Origin: Setaria digitata
Lineage: Eukaryota > Nematoda > Chromadorea > Rhabditida > Setariidae
Length of the DNA stretch: 64,000 nucleotides
Reading direction: 5' to 3'
Assembly (NCBI GenBank): GCA_003640385.1
Contig: RCAB01000182.1
Span: forward strand, 50,214 to 114,213
The notes below the pieces were generated by a model that saw nothing but the letters and a program-made list of their open reading frames with translations, was not told the DNA's origin and made no database searches. The stretch's first letter is position 1, and the number at the start of each line of letters is the position of its first letter. This document shows, piece by piece, positions 37,437-48,717 of this stretch. Made by a program: the position numbers and the translations under genes.

Positions 37437-40400
37437 TTTTACTTCTTAATGCTTTTTTCTTTGATTTTTGATATTTAGAATTTCGCCATTTATTGGTGAT
37501 TTTTTCCCTATTTGTTGACCTGTATTATTTTTTCTGAAACAGCTGGGCAAAATATACATTATTTTATACTAACATTTGCAGTCTCCAAGCACAGATTATT
37601 TTGAATTGATAATATTCATATTACGAAACATTTTTTGTGCAATTTCTATCATCGCCTATTTCCATCCCAGAGTATGTCAATCGACTTGTTGTAATACTTG
37701 AAGTGCAATTTAGTTCTGTAATTATTTCCCTCTTGCTGATAAATTTCACGAATCTATAACTGGCCCAAATACATATTTATTTATTTATTCAGTAGATGAA
37801 ACATTTGAACAACATATGTTTCCATTAGAACATGAGTTTTGAATAGAATTTTGGCAGTTCTTCTCTACGCTTATCCGGGCTACAAGATAACGTAAACGGT
37901 GGTGCATCCATGTAGTTGGTAAACTTAGATTGTCAAATAAAAGAGAAAATCATTTTCCCTAACGGATATGAGCTTGGAAATCAGCTGAGAATTTAGCGAA
38001 ATTATAAAAATATCGAAATTCTTGAGCCACCTGGGAATCAGTTCATGAATACAACAATAGCCTCCTTTATATTTCGAATATTTCCTACTCTCATTAATTA
38101 TAATTATCTTAGCACATCAACTTCGATGGTAATCCCTAGAGTATTGTTTGGTTTTTTGCGCATATAATTAAAAATATCATACTTTATGCCACGAAAACAT
38201 ATTTTAAAATAAAATCAGGATGTGATTTTAGGTATAAATATATGGTAGAGTATTTGCAGATTAAGGAAAAGCATGAGATAAACAATTTGGGTAAGGGCTG
38301 AGCAAGAAACTTCTAGAAAATCTGAATTAAAACTTTCTTTGAAACTAAAGGGCACATAAATATTTTAATATTGATGGGATTTCTCAACTGAGATATCCCA
38401 TCAGATAATTCTGCTATTTACATTTCTATTCGCAATTTGCAACTGTCCCAGCAGTTATAAATTCTCTCTTCCAAAAAAGTTAATATTTTATCGTTTCTAA
38501 TAAAAGAGAAAATAACTTTTGCTGCTATTATTATGAGATTTTATTATGTCATTTAACCATTATAACAAGATATACTTGATGTGACAATTATTTGCTGCAG
38601 TTCTGGGTCTTAATTTGTTCCATATTTATTAATATTTCATGATAAAACGTAACAGGTATACGAGATGATTTATCAACCTATGCAGCATCAACGAAAACAC
38701 TTAGGCAGGAAGAGGAACGAACATATGAAAGTTATTTTTTAACGAAGCATATAAAACTTATGTTTGCTATATTTTGATGATACATCTATTTGCTTTAACA
38801 ACTGTAAAAATTTGAAATTTAAAGTTTGCCTCTTATAGGTGTGTATAATTTCGCTGAATCATTCTAAGTAAAAAATTTTTGACAAAAAGCAAGTTCAAAA
38901 TTTTGAACATCAAACTTCTCGTTGCAGAATGAGGGAAAGATAGAAGTAACGAGTGTTTAGTTATAAAGAAAGATGAGAATGGTACAGTTTATTGAAAATG
39001 TAAGATTTTTCGAATGATTCAATCTTGCTGAGTTTTTTGATGCATAAAATTTGGCAATGCAATGCAAATAATACCGATTAATTATAATTCTTCCATTGCT
39101 TTCAACAGTTTACACTAACATTTTATATATTTCTATGAATAAACTAGCATTCAGTTCCTTTTGTGGGCTTGAAAAAGTACTGAAATTGAAATAAAGAATT
39201 TTTCGATCCTTAATTCAGTTGGAGTAAAATTAATAGAGTTAAATGAACAGTAGCACAATTTGGCAAAACTTTCATAAAAACATTGTTACAGAATATGAAA
39301 TAAATTCAGTGCACCGATGCTTTTGAAACATCTAAAATTCGGAATTACTCATATCTCTTTTTTTTGGCCATAAAATAAAGAGACAGCTTAAAAAGCCTGT
39401 CTTTTGTTTCAGTCAAATTATGGTTATCATAAGAATCAGTTCAAAAAAAAAAGGGAAAATACACCGTCATCATGGTACGATCTTCTTGAGCGCGCAATTT
39501 TCACAGTGTAAAATATGAAATCAATTTGAATATTTGAAGTCTTCGGGACAAAGCCTCTCTTATCATTTTCGATCTCTTCTTCAGTTGGCCAGTTTTCTAT
39601 TTTTCGTTCTCGATGACATCAGCATTGTTTGCAGTTGCAATAAGTAGAACAAGAATATAATGAATATTCCAAAAATTCATTTCCTGAATTTCAGATCTTT
39701 GCTTCTGTCTTCAAAGTTTTCTGTTTCTTCGTCCCAAACATCTTCCAGTTAAATTTATGGAAGTGCCCAAACCAGGTCATTTGAAGACCTAATAAGTGGA
39801 ATTGAGCCTAGCAAACTGAAATATATATCAATAGTACCAACAGCTAAATAGTGCTTATTAAAAGTGAAGGAGTTTTTCTTTCTTATGCATATGTTCAACT
39901 GTAGCAGCACTTGTTGGTGAACATACAGTAAGTTACTATCACTGAATTCTTTGATAAGATGATTGTTATCAGTTATTCATTTCTTGAACTGAGTAATCAT
40001 CTTTTAATAATAGCGACAATTCACCAAAAATTGAATTCCTGATCTCGAAATTGGTTCTAGCACTATATCATGATGACGGTACCATTTGGGAAGGATGGTT
40101 GCACAGATGAGGACGATGATTACCCGCTGTAGACGATGATTACCCGAGTTGGGAAGGGCAACTTACCCTAGTTAGTTACTCTCCCTGAGTGGGTTGCCGG
40201 CGGAGACTCTGTGGGTAAGTTACCCATTATAGTTATTTTCTTATTAAGTTCTGCCGTCTTTAAAAGGTATTTTTCTATTTCCCAATCTTCATCTATTCAT
40301 TTATTTCGATCATTTTTATACTTCTTTGAAGGTTTGATTTTTCTTCCAATTAACATGACAGAATTAGTACTTCTGACAAGCTACGATTATTACGACAACT

Positions 40401-40999
40401 AGCAATTACTAATGAAGATAAATGCACCATAATTAGTGATAGATGATAAAAGAGTGGAATATAACTTGTAGCATAACTACTGATATTCAAGAACAATAGA
40501 GGTAATTGAGATAGTCGTAATAGTTACCAAGTGTAGCTAACTATCGTTGTAGGATTTCTTCGTCTTGTTTTTCGAAATGACTACTTCTTGCTGATATACT
40601 CAGTAACTTTATTTTTCAGCTTCTTGATTCTCTAAAGTGATTACTGAGTTGTTTATACGACATCTATATGTGTAAACTATACCACATCCATTCTGCGTTA
40701 CGACGCGCCTAAAGTGTGCGAATCTAGTTTCATTGTTTCTTCCCGTGTTTAATTCTTATTATGTCTAAACTGTTTCATGTTTAGCTAAACAAACCGCTGA
40801 AAAATATTAAAGAATGGAAAAACTCGAGCTGCCGTTCGTCTCATTTAATATTTTTGCTTTGCTCTCAAATATCACAGAATCAAGAGATGCGATGGTGCTT
40901 ACGTGAAGTGCTGACTTAGTACATACGTAGTATGGTTAGGAAGTGTGACGCATGTAACTCCGTTGCTTGCAGTGAATTCCACGGGTAGTTTCGTAGTTC
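37437..40999. other. Intergenic, about 3.6 kb
   Basis: AT-rich and without coding signal, except a GC-richer repeat/inverted-repeat patch at 40112-40225 (listed separately). Confidence 0.5.
40112..40225. repeat. GC-rich patch with direct and inverted repeats
   Basis: GACGATGATTACCCG occurs twice in direct tandem, 20 bp apart (40112-40126, 40132-40146). GGGCAACTTACCC (40156-40168) can pair with GGGTAAGTTACCC (40213-40225) at 12 of 13 positions. Composition contrasts with the flanks. Function unknown. Confidence 0.6.
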
Positions 41000-41018
41000 A
41001 GTACGTAAGCTTTGGGCA

Positions 41019-42039
41019 ATGGCAAATGGTGAGGAGCAGATGGATGTGCAAGATGAAAACAGGCAGAGGGCGGCAGGTTTGGCACAACGAGCTGCTCGAA
41101 TATTGCACAATTTACCTTTTTTGAACTTCCCAATGATTCCACCGAATGCAGTTCGAGTCGAATTGGGGCCCTTAGATAGGGATTTTCATTTATTGGTACA
41201 CAATGCAAATGCCGTGTTAGCTGAACAGCTTGCTGTGCTGGGAGAGTTGGTTTTTTTTATCAAAATATAAATTTCATTAAATCCACTTCCCGAGTGTTTT
41301 CCACCGTTCGTGTAGCATATAATTTCTCGATTCTAATTTTCTGCTGTGGCTGGGGATTACTTTCCTAGGATTTATATTCCTTAGTTGTTTTGAAGTTTCT
41401 TCTAAATTACCTTCCTCATTTTCAGTAAGTAATTTCAGCAAATCCTGTCTAGATCCATTGACAATCCGCGGATTCATCCACATCTACGGTTAGGTTTTTC
41501 CGCGGATTTACGATCTGATGGAAGATTTTTTGTTGGGAACCAAAGTATCGTTGGGTGACTATTTTCGAGGAATTCAGTATTCATAGAGAAGCGAATCGAG
41601 GAGAAGATGGACCAGCAATGGGTGGAGTGGAACGTATTGCCGTGGGACTCATCGATGAACTGCGTAATATGATTGAGCATCTGATAAGACAGCGTGACGA
41701 AATGCGACAAATGGTAATTCAGCGAGGCTTGTTTGATCCGCTCTTCGGTCAATGGGACGAGCTACTCGAAGTTTGGGGAGTGAGGAATTTTAATCGAGAA
41801 AGCGGAAAAATAAAGAATCCGAGTTTGTTTCCTCAACTATTTCGAAACATTTTAAAATGTACGCATGAACCCTTGTACAAGGATTCTATCATTTCAGACT
41901 TTTGCAACTAAATTTTGAAATCCTTTTTCAACCGACTTTTCATCAGATAGCTAAAGAGATAAACTTGATAAAGGTGGAAAGGAAAATCTGTGATGACTCT
42001 AGAGAGTGCGCTCTGTTGGCTGCGAAAAAGTTTTTATAA
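41019..42039 (+). CDS. Unrecognised 173-aa helical protein, first gene of a probable operon
   Basis: I do not recognise it. Exons 41019-41245, 41578-41779 and 41947-42039 close in frame at 173 aa; an alternative pairing of the first donor (after 41250) with a slightly earlier acceptor would change only a few residues. The N-terminus is polar (MANGEEQMDVQDENRQR), then come amphipathic helices: LAQRAARILHNLPFL, HNANAVLAEQLAVLG, VERIAVGLIDELRNMIEHLI. The last exon ends CALLAAKKFL. The helical content recalls subunits of multi-protein complexes (Mediator-like size), but nothing decisive. An acceptor 17 nt before the ATG supports this start. A likely polyadenylation signal lies at 42245-42250, about 40 bp before the next gene's splice acceptor. 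Confidence 0.6.
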
Positions 42040-42244
42040 AAGTAATTTGTTATGGTTCTGGTTAAATCATTTCCCGAGTCACTTTTAAACTTTTTCATAT
42101 TATATCCAGGAAAAATCAAGAATGAGTGTAGCATGTGAATTTGTTGTAACCGAATTATTCATCTACTTAAAGCTCTTTCCATGCACAGTCACTTTCAGAA
42201 ATTAACCAGCTGTGTCACTGTTTTACCCATTTAGAATTTTGTGT

Positions 42245-42291
42245 GAAATAAAAGAATTGTTGATTTTGCGCAAAATAAATAAAAATTACAG
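42245..42291 (+). promoter_or_regulatory. Polyadenylation signal next to a trans-splice-type acceptor
   Basis: AATAAA at about 42245-42250, with further AATAAAT words to about 42281, and the acceptor ATTACAG ending at 42291. This spacing between upstream poly(A) signal and downstream acceptor is typical of nematode operon junctions. The acceptor could alternatively be an ordinary intron end. Confidence 0.5.
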
Positions 42292-42332
42292 AATCACTGG
42301 AAAACAATGTCATAGATTACCTCACTAGTGTA

Positions 42333-45300
42333 ATGAACGAAATTCCGACTGAAACATATGTGTTACCATTGCCATTGTTATTCGAAATCTACGTAGGTTT
42401 ATATAAGAAAAACAAACTTTTTATATTGCACAAAGAATGGAGCAAAATGGATCAGTTTCAGAGAATTCTAACTTGGAAAATGAGAAGGTTTTTCATTATC
42501 ATAATTTTCATATCTTATTAAATATTCTCTATTTTATTGTTTTATAATCATATTATCATTATCGAATGGCCTTAATTTTCTGACAGGTTAGAAAATCATT
42601 TAGTATTTATGCTTCCGATGCGTGGAAAGAGTACGATTTTATTTTTCAGAATGACAGTGCATGAACTGTTCAATGGACTGATGAATAAAGGCTACCTAAT
42701 TGAACGGATTTTGTTCGAGGATTTGAAACGAAGGTTCTTAGACCGCACAAAGGCTAGAGATGTGGTGTTGTATGAATGTACACTAAATTTAGGTAATTAT
42801 TGGTCCATAAAATTTTTTCATTAGAAGAAATGGCGTTTAGCATTACTGACAAATCATTATCAGTGGACTAGTTATTTTTGGTGTGGGTGTTGAAAATATT
42901 NATTGGTCCATAAAATTTTTTCATTAGAAGAAATGGCGTTTAGCATTATTGACAAATCATTATCAGTGGACTAGTTATTTTTGGTGTGGGTGTTGAAAAT
43001 ATTGAAAAATTTGGTTTCAAATCTTTTCCCGGAAGACATATTTGTTTTAGCAGAGTAGCAATAATTTTCAGGGACTTTTCTCTTGGATCACGGGTCACTT
43101 AGTCTTCCTGGTGAGATCTTCAGATATTGCCAGAAAATTTTAAACTCTTTGCCAACAGAACATCAATTACGTCAACGAAAACTTTTTGAACTAAATTACT
43201 GGTATGTTTTGTGTACCATTGTTTCTCATCGTGAGGCGGTGTCTAATATTACTCTAATACCATTCACAATTGAAGACAATCATTTTTCTCATTTTTTTTT
43301 TTAAGGCTACTTAAATACTACATGAACAACTGTTCATTCGTCGAGGCTATACATATTAGTTCATTTACGGGCACATTAATTGATAGGATGGAAAGCAGTG
43401 GTGATATTGGGGTATTGAATTTCGTGCGAATTCAAACGCAATGCGCTTCATTATGGTTAATTTTTTTCTTTTTTTAAACTCTAGTTAGGGTTATAGCGTC
43501 ATCAGTTCCGGGTTTTATATTTATATTGCATCGTATTTTCGTGTCTTATTTATTGTTAATCTCATCTCTTTTGAAAATAAACAACTTAATGATTGAAATT
43601 TTTAAATTTTTCAGGTATGTGCTGGGTAACTACAACAAATCTATGATAATTTGTTTGAAAGCATTAAAAGCTGCTCTTGACAGGGCAGCAGATATTGTCG
43701 TGAGTTATTTTAACAAATGATAGCTGTCAGATAAAAAATATAGGAACTGCAGAATTTTCATTTATGGAATATTAATATTCAATATGCATAAAAATAAGAT
43801 TAGAAAGCTCTGAAATAGGACTGAACAACTTTAGTTGGAATGTTCGCCAGTCATGTCATGCGTCTCTGCGATTTCATGAAGTATAAATTATGTTTCGTAA
43901 AAATAAGGAACCTTCAAGATATATTTAAGTGTTTGGAATTTGAGAGTTATTGCCAATCTGAATTTTTTTTATAGGCGCAAGTGGAACTGTTGTGTATCAC
44001 TGCAAAGATTCTCGTTTTCAAGAGACATTTCAACTTAGCCTTAAAAAGTATTCGTTTTGCTTTGGCAATTGTTTTAAGCCATCAAGAGCTTGAAAGATTA
44101 TTATGCTCTGTGCTATGTGATTACGGAGATTGTTTACTTAATTCAGATCGTGTTGAAATGGCTGTGCAGGTTTACACTGTAAGTCGTATTCCAGAATAAT
44201 TCTTTCATTGTTGCTTTTCGAAATGCTTAAAAACTTTAACTCAAATCGCTAAAATTCTTCCATCATTTTCCCGGGTTTCAAAAGTTTATTCAGTATGAAA
44301 TTTTGTTGAAGGTTTATAGTAATTTTCTTTGAAAATAGGGAAAAAATTAAAATATCTCAGTGTAGGTAATGGCAAAAATGGTTCACAAATATTTCGGGAC
44401 GGATTCTTTGCGTGATGGTCAAGCAATGTATGAATATGCTCGTGCTGCATATCGCCTTCTCTATGATAATTATTCTGGTTATCGTACCAATAAGTATGCC
44501 TTCCTTTTCCCATACCTCTTTGTCTACCGACTTATTTTGAAAACAGATTTTGGCTAGCTAAGCCACTTAGAAAAAGATGTCGGAGTAGTATTCATATTAT
44601 CATATTTTAATTAATTAGCAGGGAAAAAAAATCTGGCATATTTTGAAAGCAGTTATCTAAAGGTGAACTTTTTTTGCAACTAAAATATGAGACGGATTAT
44701 TATATAATGTTATCAGGCGAATGTATAGCTTTTACTGTTCATCTTAAATCTGTTTTATTTTTCAATTTGATAGGAAGAAAGTGCTTCAGCTTAGCTTTGC
44801 AGTTTTTAGTATTTTCAAATCATTTAAATTTTTTTTTGCTGTAAAATGAATGCATAACGCAAATACTGTCCCCACTTATATTATTCCAGTTTCATTGAAG
44901 ATCGCTATCTAGGATTAGAAGGTTATACACGCTTCAGTCGAAAAAGATAGTTGAAATTTCTAAAATATGCAATTTTACAGAGAAAAATATGTGCAGTTGC
45001 GTTTCCGCTGTGAGAAATACGCCAACAAAGCACTGGAAATTTGTCGGGCAAAACTGGGCAAAGAGCATTACCAGCTGTTGAATGCTGAAGAGCTACAAGG
45101 TTATTATATTAATTTAAAAATTTGAATTGCAGTGTAATAATATGATTTAATTCTCTTAGATTGTAAATCAAAATTGTTAAATACAGAACTGTAAAAGTTA
45201 CTTTAAAAAAATGTGGTTTTAGCTCTAGTCTCGATAAAGACTTCGTTGCGAAATGAAGTCGCTCAACAAGGATCATTGAGTGATGCAGTGGAAACGCATC

Positions 45301-46406
45301 TACGAGCGTTGAATAAGTATATGAGCTTCAATGCTGAAAATGCGAACTGTGCAAGGACATATGACTATCTTGGCTACATATTTCGATGGTCGCAAAGACC
45401 TGACGTTAGATTTTTTTTTTTTTTTTTTTGAATTATGAGCTTATTCAAAAACCAAACTATCTGTTCTTTATAATATGGGTATTACTCTCTCTCTGGTCGA
45501 AATGCAAAAAAGTGTTTTTCAGAAATTGTGCCTTACCGCATTAAATTCGTTGGGATTGTGGTAAACTAGTGGTTTGGGTGAAAAATGTTTTTTTTCTTTG
45601 TCATTTCCTGGCGGAAGTCAATAGAGAATTAATTTTTATGGCCAAAATTTAATTGCAAAGCAAAAAGCAAGCAGTGATTGAACAGTTTAATTTTATGCAT
45701 CATTCTTATCTCTTTATTAAAGTTTTTTAAATTTATTTATGGCAGGTTTCCGAGGAAATGTTTGAAAAAGCCTTAGCGACGAAGAAAATTGTTTATGGCA
45801 TTAATGACCACGAAACAGCTCTTACTATGGCTTCTTTGGCTTATCTTTACCTGAAAGATACGGATCGACCCAGGGAAGCTTTGGTTCTTTTTAAGAAATG
45901 TCTCGAAATCGGTAAGTTTTTCGTTTGGCGTTTTTGTTTCATTAGTAGAGTTATCCAGTTATACATACTAGAAACAATCTTTTAAAACTTGCGGTCACCC
46001 ACAGCTAACAATAATGCTGCTTTTCTGTAATTTTATTGGTAATTCTTCAATTAACGCGATACACAAAAGTTTTTATTGGAAGGAAAATAGGAATGGTGGT
46101 TCTTCATGTCATGAGGGCATTTTGTGTATTTGTAGGTTTTTTTTTCTTTTTTTTTTAGAGCTAAATATATTTGATGAAGAATATTCGGGACTGGGCATCA
46201 TCTATGATGGTATGACGTTAGCATACGAAGCAATCGATGATTTCGCAGGAGCAAGAAGTTCTCGTGAACAACTTCGCATATGGAAGGCTCGGAGGCGTGT
46301 GCTTGAAGAAGCACCAGCAGAAAATCCTTTTGGAGAATCATTGTGCATCGAGGAAACGTTCCAGAGCATCATCCTCCAATGCTTCAGAGTTCTAAGTTTA
46401 CCGTGA
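42333..46406 (+). CDS. appbp2: APPBP2 (PAT1) homologue, TPR protein
   Basis: TPR adaptor; vertebrate APPBP2 binds the amyloid precursor tail and kinesin light chain-like cargo and is a CUL2 substrate receptor. Exons 42333-42487, 42650-42792, 43072-43201, 43306-43455, 43615-43699, 43975-44178, 44366-44493, 44981-45099, 45223-45404, 45746-45911 and 46159-46406 give 569 aa (human 585). TPR helices recur (NYNKSMIICLKALKAAL, HFNLALKSIRFALAIVL, MFEKALATKKIVYGINDHE). The end matches closely (FDEEYSGLGIIYDGM, LRIWKARRRVLEEAP). The frame stays open from the acceptor at 42291 to the ATG, and those codons (ENNVIDYLTSV) resemble the family, so a short upstream exon may exist; I could not find one in phase. 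Otherwise the ATG at 42333 follows a spliced leader. The intron at 42793-43071 carries an artefact-like duplication. Confidence 0.88.
42799..43003. repeat. 102-bp direct duplication around an N, likely assembly artefact
   Basis: Positions 42799-42900 and 42902-43003 are the same 102 bp (starting ATTGGTCCATAAAATTTTTT) with one base difference. They are separated by exactly one N at 42901. Two overlapping contig ends joined with a placeholder N would look like this. It is intronic, so the APPBP2 protein is not affected. Confidence 0.9.
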
Positions 46407-48717
46407 AATTCAGCATTCATCAAATGTTGCGATGAAGAAAAGATGTTAATCTTTTAGTCCGTGTACATATGTACTAATTTTTATTCTGAAAATGTTTTGG
46501 ACATAGATGTAAAGTACGAGTGTTTTTTTACCACTTAAATGCCTTTTTGCTGTTGCTATTGCGCGTATTCCAGATATTTTATATCGGTTACATTGCTTAA
46601 CTGTGTAGAAAAATTAATTTCTGTCCACTTTAAGTTAATATCTTTTTATTTCCTTCGCTTTTCTTTTATTTTCTCTGCTTTTGTTTGTCACATTGTTTTG
46701 AAGTCGATAATTTGTTCTGACTGACTCATCTGTCCTATGTTTTTCATTCATGAAATTACAATCTTTCTAATTCACTTTATAAACCCAACTCTTTTGCTGC
46801 TGATGTGAAATAATTGGTTTCTACAACGTCTTTTTGTTTTGCACCTGCAAGTTTCAAGTCTTTTGATATGCTGGAACATAGATTGAGTTTTCGGTCTCTT
46901 GAAAAGGCAAATTAAACTATCAGTAGAAAGTGGTATGATGGGAAAGCTTGTTGGACATCGTTTTGTGATTTTTTTTTTTTTTTGAAGCTTATAGTTCCAA
47001 CAAACATGTAGTTCACATACGTCCATTTATTGACTCTTTCTCTAATTACCTAGCTTTAATATCAAAAGTTATTAATAAATCTTGCAATTTTTTGAAATTT
47101 TGGCTGATCAAGTATTCGCATTTCTTTTACACACTGACAAAAGTTCTAAAAACTGACTAAAGTGGTTTGCCCTGAAAAAGTAACCAGGAACATCCGAACC
47201 TTTAGTCGCTTGGTTACCTAGTGAAGTTGGTGCTAAAAAATATATTTATCTGCTTTTTTTTTTTTTCAAGTAGTTGCTTCTCTTGTTCGTGTATAGGATC
47301 TCTGTAATTTCAAAATATATCGTAAGAATCCTGTTTGGATATCAAAAAGGCTACCAGCTGAGGACAAATGAAATTTGGATATATTTGGTCACTGGTGAGT
47401 TAAGGGAAGGGAAGTGTGTCTGTCAGATTGGAATTGTCTTAAAATGTCCTGATTATTCTTGATTTAGGTCGGGTTAATGAAGTTTACAGTAATGGTGGTT
47501 CTGGATTCGCTGTCGAGAAATATTTCTGCAGAAGGATTCTTCAAATCGGTTTCTGTCCTTTCAGTTGTTCAGTAAGGAGATCCGAGCAGACATTTAGCTC
47601 ACCAAAATTCTGAAATTTCGAAGAAGCAAGTTTTGCAAATTTTCCAGTGAATCATGTTGATGAAAACTGACAGATTTTTAAGGATTAATTTACCTCTACC
47701 ATTCTAAACGTCTAATGTGTGAAAATATTTGATCTAAATATAAACTAGACGTAACCAAGAATCTGATTGCAATCAGAGAGATAAATCCCTATGAACTTTT
47801 TATTTAATCGTTGTGTATTTCTTGAATCCTAAGAATCCGAAGATTATAGCATTTCGAGCAGCAACGAACGATATTCATCTATTTCTTTCTTTTTTTTTTT
47901 CGTTTTTTTTTTTTTTTTTTTTTTTTTTTTTNACAGCAATTGAATATGTTATCCGTTCTTGTGAACTGATAATGCAAGAAGCATTTTGTTAGTTTTTTTC
48001 ATAAATTTTTTTCCTTTTTAAATCTTTATTTTTGCACAGCATGGCTGGTTAAATGAATTTATTTACCTGCATTGCAGAAGACGATGATCCATTTCGTTGC
48101 TCTTCATTCTTCAGAATTCGTCGGCTGAAACGTTTGATCAAGTGAAACAGAAATTTTTCAGGAAAAGTTAGGGATAATACACAGTACTGCCCAAATCATA
48201 CTTTTTCAGTCTAGGATATAACCCAATGGAAAGAGTAGGTTGGAAGAAGAAAGGAATAGATGAGAAGGAATAAATATAGGAACCTAATCAATAACTAAAA
48301 AAATTTGCACAAATTTTGTATGGAAATATGCCGAAACAAAATTAAAGTTATGTAGTCGAGACAAATAGGATGCAGGAGTATTAGGATAAGTAAGAATGCA
48401 AGAGTATCACGGAGGATAAGATTACCAATGATTTTTTACGAAAAGGGGGACGATGGGCCGAGAAGAAATAAATGAAGAAACTAAATTAAATTTAAAATAT
48501 TCCCTCGTTAAATTTGATGAAGGCTTCATCGTATGAAGGGAAGCAGTTCAATCTTGTTCATGCAGAACTGTAATTTCTTGACCTTAATCCCACTATAGAT
48601 GATATGAAGATAAACAGTGAAGACTTCATGTTAGTTCATCTTTGTATCACTGATAAATGATAAATACCTCACTTGTCTGTTAATTTTTTGAAGAGTTGAA
48701 AAAAAAAGGAAAATTCC
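46407..48717. other. Region between APPBP2 and TRPC 3' ends
   Basis: Convergent gene ends. Several exon-like plus-strand stretches with plausible splice signals occur at 47290-47360, 47469-47572, 47937-47990 and 48079-48143 (see findings), but I could not connect them in phase. A long T-run with an N at 47932 lies inside. The TRPC 3' UTR probably extends into the right part. Confidence 0.4.
47903..47932. repeat. Poly-T run ending in N
   Basis: About 29 T followed by one N at 47932; a probable unresolved homopolymer length. Confidence 0.9.

Noticed and set aside
40131..40160. Resemblance to a nematode spliced-leader sequence (ATTACCCGAGTTGGG)
   Set aside because: Only part of the leader-like word is present and the required donor and downstream SL RNA body are absent.
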